Shown piece after piece: positions 1-8,500 of a stretch of 14,564 nt of DNA (the stretch's first letter is position 1; each line of letters starts with the position of its first letter). The stretch spans positions 1 through 14,564 of the forward strand of contig MU658024.1 of NCBI GenBank assembly GCA_026770575.1, written 5' to 3'. Made by a program: the position numbers and the translations under genes. The stretch comes from Pelagophyceae sp. CCMP2097. Lineage: Eukaryota; Sar; Pelagophyceae. The notes beneath the pieces were generated by a model that was not told the origin of the DNA, did no database searches, and saw only the letters and a list, made by a program, of their open reading frames with translations.

Positions 1-635
1 ATTCAGCGCCTCATTCCGACGAGAACTGACCGATATCCTTGACCCCTCCATAAGACAACGTCGTCGTCTCCAAAATATGCAGATCAGTTCGATACGATAT
101 GAGTTTGATCTTGTCCGATGGATACGATAGGATATGAATTCGATAGGGTATCACTTTGAGCTGAAGCTCTCTATTCCAAGGGAAATCGGAAGTTAAGTCT
201 CTTTAACGGCTTTATTCCCCCTTTAACGCACGCGGGTTTTCCGCCAAGTCATCTTAAGCCTCGAAAATTTCACCAAGTCATTATAAGGAAAAGGCCTTAA
301 AGTGACTCCTTAAAGGGACTTAACTTGGTTTCCCCTCCGCGCCGACTGTTTGATCGTTTAAAGTAAATATCGCCAAATTACATACCCGTATCGGGTGCGG
401 GAACCACACCTAGTATTCATCTGACCGTCGGGGTGACTCGGCGGCCTCGCCTTCGCGCCGAGCCCCGTTGCGCCAAGGTTGTTTCATGCGGCTCTTTTAA
501 GAAAATGCGCCCTTCACTTTACAGAATATAGAGGAGCCCATAAACCTTTCCACTTTCGAATTCGGCTCACCGACACATAGGAATTCCTACATTGTAATCT
601 ACGACTGAGGAATCTATATCCAGAGCCCTCGAGCC
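1..635. other. Non-coding region upstream of the first plus-strand gene
   Basis: No convincing coding frame is visible. Base composition is more AT-rich than the rest of the window. Near 88-160 the motif GATACGATA recurs in degenerate form. A small inverted-repeat element occupies 180-334 (listed separately). The last bases before the ATG at 636 read GAGCCATGG, the same start context as the paralog at 3648. The region presumably holds the promoter and 5' UTR of the 636 gene, but no specific promoter element could be identified. Confidence 0.6.
180..334. repeat. Small inverted-repeat (MITE-like) element
   Basis: The left arm at 180-209 and the reverse complement of 308-334 share GGGAAA, then AAGTTAAGTC, then CTTTAA and GG, with a few mismatches and small gaps. 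Inside the arms, further CTTTAA / TTAAAG copies extend the pairing, so the roughly 155-bp segment could fold into a long imperfect hairpin. There is no coding capacity and no clear target-site duplication. A miniature inverted-repeat element is the simplest reading; a structured UTR or regulatory hairpin is the alternative. Confidence 0.45.
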
Positions 636-2675
636 ATGGACCCCCAGAAGGTCCGGGCGCCACGGTGGAATCCCCGGTGGTATCCTTGGGACGAAGCCGC
701 CATGCGCGCCCTCAACGCGCGCCTCCGACTCGGCGGGGTGGACGGCCCGGGGGGGCTCAAGTATACGCGGGAGCTCACGGCCCAGGATCGTGCCGACATC
801 CTCGCCGTGGCCCCTGCCAAAGCCAACCGAACGGGCGTCGTCGTCGAGCGGGACTTCCAACAGATTTGGGACAAGCTCAGACTGATAGAGAGCGCCGATC
901 TGAAGGCTGAGCTTTCCGAGCGCGCTCAGGCTGAGCTTTCCGAGCTCTGACGCGCGGCCCGCGCGCCGCCCGCAGCCGCCGCCGCCGCCGCCTCGGCCCC
1001 GGCCATCGGGGCTCCTCCGGCCTCCGACAACGGCGAGGTGTCGGAATATGATCTGGAGTTCCGCCGAATGTGCGAATTATATCGCATCGATTCCAACGTC
1101 ACCGTCACCGCCGAGCTCGCCGGCGTTGCCGAGGCGCCGGAAAGGGCCGCCGAGGGTAAGAAGAAGAAGAAGCGCGGCGAGTCGTACCCGCCGCCGCCGC
1201 CGCCGCCGGCGAGGAACTTCGGAACGTACAAGCTTAAGCCGCAAGCGAAGCGACTGAAAGCCCTCAGCGGCGAGGCGCCGCCCGCAGCTGCCGCCAATGC
1301 CCCGGCCGTCTTTGCTCCTCCGGCCCCGGTGTCGGCCTCTCCGGCCCTGGCGTTACCCACGGCCCACACCGCTGCCGCTGCCGCTGCCCCGGCAGCCGCC
1401 ATGGCCGCCGCCTCGCCCGACGACGCTGCCGCTGCCACGCTGGCGCCGACGCTGCCGCTGCTGGCCGCCGCCGGCGCCGTGGCCGAGGCCTCGCTGGCCG
1501 AGCTCCTCGGCGGCGTTGCCGAGGCGCCGGAAAAGGACGCTGAGGGCAAGAAGAAGAAGAAGCGCGCCGAGTCGGACAAGCCGCAACCGAAGCGACCGAA
1601 AGGCCCCGGCGGCGAGGCGCCGCCCGCAGCTGCCGCCACTGCTCCGGCCGTCGGGACTCCTCCGGCTCCGGTGTCGGCCCCTCTGGCCCCGGGCCAGGCG
1701 CCGCCCACGGCCCACACCGCTGCCGCTGCCGCTGCCCCGGCCGCCGTGGCCGCCACCGCGCCCGACGACGCGCCCGACGACACCGACGACGCTGCCACGC
1801 TGGTGCCGACGCTTCCGCTGCCGGCCGCCGCCGGCGTCTTGACCGCTGGCGTCGACGCTGCCGTGTCCGAGTCGCCCTCCGAGCCGGACAGTCCCGTAGA
1901 CCGGGCGCTCGAAAGAGAGACTCCACCGGCTGCCGCGTCGAGCCACAAACGCCGCGCATCGGACGACGGCGCGGGCGCCGCCGGCGCAGCCGAGGCCTCC
2001 GACAACGGCGAGGAGCTCGGCGACGGTGCTTTGGACGACAGGCCGCAACCGAAGCGACTTAAAGGCCTCGACGCCGAGGCGCTGGCGTCGCTGTGGAACC
2101 GCCTCGATGAAATGGACGACAAGATCGCGCGGCTGCAGGCGCCCGTCGTCACTGCCCCGGCCGCGGCACCCGCTGCCGCGCCCGCCGCCACGCCCGCTGC
2201 CGCGCCCACCGCCACGCCCGCCGCGCCCGTCGCTGCACCCGCCGCTGAAACCGCCGCCGCACCCGTCGCCGCACTCGCCGCCGCACCCGCTGCCGTGCCC
2301 GCCGACGCCGGCAAGCTCGTCGGCGTTGGCGGGCTCGCGGGCGTCGGTGTTGGCAAGCTCGCCGGCGTCGCCATCGCCGCCGCCACCGCCGTCGGCGTTT
2401 GCCTCGCCTCGACCACCCGTTCGCATTCGCCGAAGTCACCGTGTACGCCGCCGGCGTCGGCGTCGGCATCCCCTGGCACCTGGCCCGCGCCGCCGGCGCC
2501 GGCCTCCGGTTCCTCGCCCGCGCTTGAACGCCGTCTCCGGCGGCCGAAGCCTGCGACGTGCTGGTGGAAGACTGACCACGGCGACGGCGCGCGCCGCGAC
2601 GACGCAGGCCGACGACGCGCGCCGCCCCGAGGACCGGAGTCCAGACAGATGCGCACCGGAGACTGCATCCCCTAA
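636..2675 (+). CDS. Ala/Pro-rich protein with nuclear-type signals, copy 1 (in-frame TGA at 948)
   Basis: The family is not recognised. The frame opens at ATG 636 in the context GAGCCATGG and ends at TAA 2673-2675, but TGA at 948-950 interrupts it. The frame then continues without shift, so this is either a nonsense change or a small intron of a multiple of 3 nt. The N-terminal roughly 90 residues are the only ordinary-composition part (PWDEAAMRALNARL ... VVVERDFQQIWDKLRLIE) and are conserved in the paralog at 3648. The rest is low-complexity Ala/Pro with a poly-Pro run, two KKKKKR clusters, PQPKRPK, PQPKRLK and HKRR (candidate nuclear signals), and a short predicted coiled coil (SLWNRLDEMDDKIARLQ). 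A nuclear, largely disordered protein is an inference from composition. The antisense strand is also open here, as expected from GC bias. Confidence 0.55.
1121..1840 (+). repeat. Internal 390-bp (130-aa) direct duplication in copy 1
   Basis: Two diverged units start at 1121 and 1511, an offset of 390 nt (130 codons, so the frame is kept). Both begin GVAEAPE and run through EGKKKKKR, a PKR(L/P)K motif, GEAPPAAAA, PTAHTAAAAAAPAA and a (A/V)PTLPL ending. The basic clusters are kept while the Ala/Pro linkers drift. Confidence 0.75.
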
Positions 2676-2795
2676 GATCACCCAGAATTGGACCAGAATC
2701 GCTTCAGATGGGGCCGTGCTCGACGCCTCGACCTGTCGAGCTGCGTGAGCTCGAGGCGCCAGCGTGACCTTGTCCAGACGGAGGTCCGGCCCGCG

Positions 2796-3354
2796 GCGTT
2801 CTGTTTTTTTACCAAGTGGGGGGGCACAGTAGGGGCAAAATGCTCGCAAGTGGGTGGGTGGACCCTCCTTCCCAGGGTCCTCTATGGCTTTTGAAAGTGG
2901 GTGGGTACCCCCCCTTAGAGGTCCCTTCGCTGGAATAGACGGAGACGACGACGACGCTGCCGACGGCGCCGTGGCGGCCGATGACGCGGCGACCGCCGAC
3001 GACGCGGCCGGCGGCTACGCTGGGACACCCGCCGCCGATGCCCCTCCGCCACTCAAGCGTACGGCCGCGAAGGTCTCCGGGCCCCGACGACGCGAACACA
3101 CCGCCTCGAGAGAGCCCACAGCTGCATCACCCGCTAGTTTACCGAGGCTAAAAAAGTGCGTGCCTCGATGGCTCGGCTCGTCAAGTGGGTGGGTACCCCC
3201 TCCTCAGAGGCCCTCCTGGGCTCGTAAAAGTGGGTCCCCCCCCCCTCCTAGTTGCCCCTACTGTTCCCCCCCACTGCTCGTCCACGTCCTGCTCGTCCAC
3301 GACACGCGTCGATACGTGAATATTCTTCCCCCACTTGGTAAAAAAACAAAACGC
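2796..3354. mobile_element. Putative non-autonomous element with 27-bp terminal inverted repeats
   Basis: Positions 2796-2822 and the reverse complement of 3328-3354 match over 27 bp with one mismatch, sharing TTTTTTTACCAAGTGGGGG. A second, perfect 13-bp inverted pair (ACAGTAGGGGCAA) lies at 2826-2838 and 3252-3264. Inside are direct copies of AAGTGGGTGGGT at 2848, 2895 and 3183, and a shorter AAGTGGGT at 3228. The paired spacings (47 and 45 bp) suggest a duplicated sub-unit. The middle (about 2930-3180) reads on the plus strand as Asp/Ala-rich sequence followed by basic patches (PPPLKRTAAK, GPRRRE), reminiscent of the flanking genes. No transposase and no clear target-site duplication are seen. 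The element lies between the two paralogous plus-strand genes. Confidence 0.5.
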
Positions 3355-3647
3355 GGAGAACAAACGTGGAATTCGAAGTCGAGGAGAAAACCCGGATTAA
3401 TCCGGCAGATCTTCGGCGACTGCGAAGAACCCCCTCGGCCGCCATGTGCCGCGAGGCTTCGGTGCGCGGGGCGAGGTGGGCGGGGGCTCTCCGGCGCGCG
3501 GCGCCGAAGACGCGCTTTTCAAGCTTTGCCTGCAATCCCGGTTTCGCCCACGATCTTCAAGCTTTGCCGCCTACAAGCCTAAACTTGATCGCCTACTAGC
3601 GAGTCCAAGTCGCTCAAGGCTTCGTGGTCCAGAGCCCCCCCCGAGCC
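3355..3647. other. Upstream region of the second plus-strand paralog
   Basis: No supported gene. A 13-bp direct repeat (TTCAAGCTTTGCC) occurs at 3518-3530 and 3556-3568. The final bases (CCAGAGCCC ... GAGCCATGG) resemble those before the ATG at 636, so the duplication that made the two genes probably included a short stretch of 5' leader. Confidence 0.45.
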
Positions 3648-5187
3648 ATGGCCAACCTACCCCGGACCATCCCCTGTCCGTGGGACCATGTCCGAGTCGC
3701 CATGAACGATCTCTACCGAAGATTCTGCTCGAACGACGACGGCATCATGGAGGCAACAAAGTATTATCACCTCTCCGAAGAGCAACAAGCCCTTAAGGTC
3801 GCCGCGGCCCCTCCGATACTCAACAGTGCGGGCGTCGTCATCGTCTCTAGGGACATCGGTGAGATTTGGGCCAGGCTAAGGCATCTAGAAGCCCCCGCGC
3901 CGCGCCGCGCGCAGCGAGCGGCCGCAGCCGCGCAATACGCGGCCTGGCCAAACGGCCGCCGCCGCGTCCCCGCCGCCAACACGGCTCCGGCCGTCGGTGC
4001 TCCTCCGGCTTCGGTGTTGGCCTCTCCGGCTCCTGCGCAGCCCACGGCCCACACTGCTGCCCCGGCCCCGGCAGCCGGGGCCGGGGCCGCCGCCGCGCTC
4101 GCTACCACGCCCGACGACGCCGCTGCCGCTGCCACGCAGGCGCCGCCGCTGCCACGCAGGCGCCGCCGCTGCCGCCGCCGTCTTGGCCACTGCGGCCGAG
4201 GCCTCCGACAACGGCAAGGAGCTCGGCGACAGTGCTTTGGACGACAGGCCGCAACCGAAGCGACTTAAAGGCTTCGACGCCGAGGCGCTAGCGTCGCTGC
4301 TGAATCGCCTCAATGAAATGGTGGGCAGCAAGATCGCGCGCCGCCTCGATGAAATGGACTACAAGATCGCGCGGCTGCAGGCACCTGTCGTCACTGCCCC
4401 GGCCGCCGAGCCCGCCGATACCGACGCCGACGAGCTCGCATACGCCGACGCCGACGAGCCCGACGCCGACGAGCCCGCCGGCGTCGGCGTCGGCGGGCTC
4501 GTCAGCGTCGGCGTCAGCGAGCGTCGGCGGCGCCGCCGTCTGGCTCCTCACCCGCGCCTGAACGCCGTCTCTGGCGGCCGCGCCAGGCCGACACGTGCGA
4601 CGAGCTGGTGGAAGACTGACCACGGCGACGGCGCGCGCCTCGACGATGCAGGCCGACGACGCGCACCCGAGGACCGGGGTAATTCCAGCCAGACGCGCAC
4701 CCGAACTAGACTCGCATCTTCTAAGATACCCCAGATTCGTCGCTCGACGGGGGCGTGCTCGGTGCCTCGACTTGTCAGCTGCGTGAGCTCGAGGCGCCAG
4801 CGTGACCAACTTGAATTGTCGCGGCGAGGCGGGCCCTCGGGCCTGCAGGCGCCCCTCGGACGACATCCGGCTCGTTTGTTCCTCGCCGGCCGTGTGCGCC
4901 ACGGCGGCTCTGCGGGCCGTGCGGTCGGCGCGGGCGACGTGCCGTCGTTCCTCGAATGCGAGCGCCGCGCGTGCGGCCGATGCGTAGAATCGCACGAAGC
5001 GGGTCCCTGTCCACAGCGTCGCCGGCGTCTTCGGGCTCTTCGGCGCGGCGGCTTACCCTTTCGCGCTCGCCGGCATCCCGCCGCGGCCCGAGCCCAGCGA
5101 CGGCATTTCGTTCGACGACGGCGCGCGGTGCTACCTCTTCCCCTCTTCCAGCCTCCGCCTCTTCCACGTTTCCGTCGGCCTCGCTGA
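3648..5187 (+). CDS. Ala/Pro-rich nuclear-type protein, copy 2 (frame-broken paralog)
   Basis: Tandem paralog of the gene at 636, started at ATG 3648. The N-terminal domain aligns (CPWDHVRVAMNDLYRRF ... VVIVSRDIGEIWARLRHLE). The frame used up to about 4130 differs from the one carrying the second conserved block (EASDNGKELGDSALDDRPQ, PKRLKGFDAEALASL, DEMDYKIARLQ), so a break lies between them. Two perfect 20-bp tandem units at 4131-4170 account for it: skipping 40 bp restores the downstream frame. The two copies are highly similar in DNA from 4198 to about 4400 and again from about 4560 to 4805. The protein end is uncertain: the open frame runs to 5187 but homology to copy 1 stops near 4805. 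It may be a pseudogene, or splicing may restore the frame. Confidence 0.45.
4131..4170. repeat. Two 20-bp tandem units that shift the frame of copy 2
   Basis: GCCACGCAGGCGCCGCCGCT is present twice, perfectly, at 4131-4150 and 4151-4170. The total of 40 bp is 1 modulo 3, which is exactly the shift between the upstream frame and the downstream homologous frame. Confidence 0.7.
4462..4509. repeat. GC-rich hairpin in copy 2
   Basis: The arms 4462-4480 and 4491-4509 are 19 nt with one mismatch and a 10-nt loop. It lies in the DADEPDADEP / GVGVGG low-complexity part and may simply arise from GACGCC/GGCGTC codon repeats. Confidence 0.5.
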
Positions 5188-5490
5188 CAAGGCCGGCTCA
5201 TGCTCCGGAACTCTACGGACGCGCATTAGACCGTAGAGTTCCGGCGACGGCGAGGCCCGCGACTCGACGTTTAAAGTCTTGACACCCAGCGGCAAATCTC
5301 GACCCGGCTCAATCTCGAGGCGTGGCGCCACCGAGGAACCCCTTCCCCGCGGCCGGTCGATCCCGCCGTCCTGCGGCCCAGGGTTCTGCGCCATCACCGG
5401 AGTCCAGCCATTGGCGCACCCGGTCCAGGCCTTTGTCGTACCCCCATCGGAGCACTCTGGCGGCCGGGGCCCCTCCTTTCGCCACGCATC
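4800..5490. other. Unassigned GC-rich region between convergent genes
   Basis: Several frames are open on both strands and none is clearly coding. The most protein-like are a plus-strand frame at about 4988-5240 (RVPVHSVAGVFGLFG ... SFDDGARCYLFPSSSLRLFH) and a minus-strand frame over about 4800-5060 (PATLWTGTRFVRFYASAARA). They overlap, so at most one can be real. The strong hairpin at 5205-5244 lies here. The plus-strand and minus-strand genes converge on this region. Confidence 0.35.
5205..5244. other. Perfect 14-bp stem hairpin
   Basis: CCGGAACTCTACGG at 5205-5218 is followed by a 12-nt loop and its exact reverse complement at 5231-5244. It sits between the ends of convergently oriented genes. 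It could be a 3'-end or RNA-processing structure, or the trace of a small insertion. The function is not determinable from sequence. Confidence 0.6.
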
Positions 5491-5491
5491 G

Positions 5492-5561
5492 TTACGTCTT
5501 GGCCGGCAGCAGCGTCGGGTTGTCCCGCCAGGAGTCGCCGTCGAAGAGGCGGAACTTGTAC
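5492..5561 (-). other. Putative terminal exon (YKFRLFDGDSWRDNP)
   Basis: After CCTAG on the minus strand (the same TAG|G acceptor as all other introns here) a short frame reads YKFRLFDGDSWRDNPTLLP and ends AKT-TAA at 5492-5494. The composition looks like folded protein, unlike the surrounding low-complexity frames. A phase-2 GT donor at 5755 in module B joins it in frame. It may instead belong to an unrelated minus-strand gene or be chance. The family is not identified. Confidence 0.35.
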
Positions 5562-8500
5562 CTAGGTTTCTATAGGTTTCTATAGGATTCCCAAGCAGAC
5601 TTTCTATAGCATTTCCAAGCAGACTTTCTATGGGATTCCCAGCGGACGGAGATTTCTCCCTAGCGGACGACGGCGTGCCCAGAGTCGCCCGATTGCCCCC
5701 GCTGCGGCTGGGTTTCCCGACGGGCGCGGGTTCGCACGGGCCTTCGGCAGTGAACTGGTCCGATGGTGATCGTTCGTCCGCCGCTTGCCTCAGGTGCTGC
5801 TCGCGCGCCTCGGCCTGGATGGCCGCGAGAAGCGCGGGCGCCTCGATTCGAGCCTAGCGCGGCGTTCGCTGTTCGCGCGAGGCACTTTTCGCTGCTCCCA
5901 AGCGTCGCGGCTTTCCCGGTGGCGCGGCGGCGCGCCGTTGCAAAGGCCCAGGAGAGGTTGCCGAGGTTTAGCATGGAAAACCTATGGGAGCGGCGGTCGG
6001 AAATCCTGGGATTTTGGCATCGGAAACCGAGTGGAATGGCAGTAGGCTGACGACAGTTAAAGCGCGGCAACGACGGTACAAACTCCAAAGGCGCGCCCCC
6101 CGGCCCGCGCCCGACGGCCCGGCGCGTCCCGCTCGGCGCGCCAACGATGTTCCCGCGACGTTCCGGGTTTCCCCGTGGCATTTTTTTTCGTGGCGGGTTT
6201 TCCCGTGTCGGCCCCAGGCGCGGCCTGCGGGCGTGGCCATCTTGCGAAGCGCCTCGCTTTCCAGGGCCTCGAAGACGCCGGGCGCTTGGACGCCCGCGCG
6301 CGCGAAAGCCCAGGCCGTGTTGGCTAGTGCCTGAGCGTTGAACGTTTTGATTTTTTTCAAAACTTGTTTTGAAAAGGCCTCAAAGACGGCCGGGGCCGCA
6401 TAGTCCGCCTTTGAAAAGGCCCAGAGCGTGTTCGACAGCTCCTGGGCTTTGAACGTTTCCGCCTGAAGAATGCATTGCGCCGAGATGGCGTCGAAGAGAG
6501 GCTTATTCGTCTCCGGGCTGCCGACCTAGTCAATGCGTTTCCAACAGAGGCGGGCTGCCGACCTCGCCAAAGCGTTTCCAACAGATGCGGGCTGCCGACC
6601 TCGCCAAGCCGTCCAACGGGCCGTCAAATGACGGGCCGCTCTCACATTCAAAGGGAAAGCCCCCCCGGGCTTGGGATGTCTTCTATCGTTTCGGATGCCG
6701 CGCAAAGCGTGGCCGTTGGCCGTTTGCGGCTTGACGCTGGTGAAAACCCGCGCAAAGGCCCACATGACGTTCGCCAAGTTCTGGGCATTGAAGAACGCCG
6801 CCTTGTCGGGCACCTGCCTGGCCACCGCTTGGAAGAGCGCGGGGGCCTCGACTGCCATGGTGGAATAGGCCCATACGATGTTTGCCAACGCTTGGGGCTG
6901 CATGAAGGCCATCTTCTTCAGCGACGCCTTTTCAAGGGCCTTAAACAACAGCGGCGCCTCAACGTCCATCTTCGCAAAGGCCCAGGCCGTGTTGGCCAGG
7001 TTTTGAGCGTTGAACGTGGCCATCTTTTTTGTCGACTCGAAAGCCACCGCCTCAAATAAAGTCGGCGCTTCCACCCCAGCCTTTGCGTAGGCCCAGACCG
7101 TGTTGGCCATGGACTGCGCGTTGAAGGCGTACATCTTCTTCGGGGCTTGTGCCGCAACATCGCGGAAGAGCGCCTTTGAATCGCGGCTTTGTAATCCTGT
7201 CTTGGCGTACGTCCAGACGATGTTCGCGAATTCGGGTGGTTTAAAGGCCCCAATCTGCTTGCGCGACTCTGCGGCCACGTATTCGAACAACGACGGAGCT
7301 TGCACGTCCATCGTCGCGAAAGCCCAGACGGTGTTTGTGAGATTCTGCGGCGAGAACTGTTCAATCATCTTCGGCGCCTCTTCCGCCACCGCCGCAAATA
7401 AAGACGGCGCCTTGACGCCGTTGGTGGCGTAGGCCCAGACCGTGTTTGCGAGCGACTGCGCCGAGTACGACTTGACCTTTGAAACCGCGCCGAGGGCTGC
7501 TGCTTCAAAGAGTACAGGCGCTTCGAAACCCGCCTTTGCAAAGGCCCAGAGCGTGTTTGCCAAATTCTGAGGAGTGAAGTCTGGCAGTTTCTTCAAAGCC
7601 GCTTTTTCGATGGCCTCGAAAAGCAGCGGCGCTTCGAAACCCGCCGAAGCAAAGGCTCTGGCCAGATTCGCCAATTCCGCGGCCCGGAATTGGTCAATCT
7701 TCACCAAACTTTCCGCCGCCACGGCCCTGTAAAGCCCCGGCGCCGCGACGCCGGCAGTGGAATAGGCCCAGACCAAGTTTGCTAAGTGTCGGGCTTGAAA
7801 CGAGGCAATGCTCTGCGGCAGCTGCTTCGCAACCCAGTTAAACAGCTTGGGCGCCTCGAAGCCGGCAGTCGCAAAGGCCCATACCGTGTTTGCTAAGTTC
7901 TGCGCGTTGAAGGACCCAATCTTCTTGACAGACTCGCCTGCAACTGCGTGGAAGAGTTGTGGGTGGTGCTCGCCCGCCGAAGCAAATGCCCAAGCCGTGT
8001 TTGCCAGCTCCTGGGCGTTGAAGTCGGACATGTTTTCAAGAGCTCGATTCCCGAGAGCTTGGTAGAAGTTCTGGTTCTTCACTTTGGCCGTCGAGAAGGC
8101 CCAGGCCGTGTTGGCCACGTTCTGGGGCGTAAACGTCTCCATCTTCTTCACCGCTTCTTCGGCGACACTTTGAAAGAACGAAGGCGCCGGGATGCCCGAT
8201 TTTGCAAAGGCCCAGACCGAATTCGAAAGAGCTTGGGCGTTGAACTTGGGGATCTCCTTCGCCGCTTGGCTCGCAATCGCGTGGAAGAGCTCTGGCGAAA
8301 AAAAACGCGCTTTCGCGTAGGAATGCAGCATGTTGGGCAGTTGCTCCGCCTGGAACGTATGCATCTTCGACATGGCTTCAACGGCCATCTTTTCGAAGAG
8401 CGACGGCGCTTCGCAACCCGATTTCGCAAAAGCCCAGGCCGTGTCCGCCAAGTCCCGACTGTGGAACTTGGACATCAACGGAATCGCCTTTGCTGACACA

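Noticed and set aside
926..2668. 580-aa open frame on the minus strand opposite copy 1
   Set aside because: It is a Ala/Ser/Gly-rich shadow caused by the GC-rich codon repeats. The plus frame carries the blocks conserved with copy 2, the shared start context and the basic motifs.
2854..3582. 242-aa plus-strand frame as an independent gene
   Set aside because: It runs across the inverted-repeat element and its G/C homopolymers. Only the Asp/Ala-rich middle looks protein-like, and there is no supported start or conserved domain.
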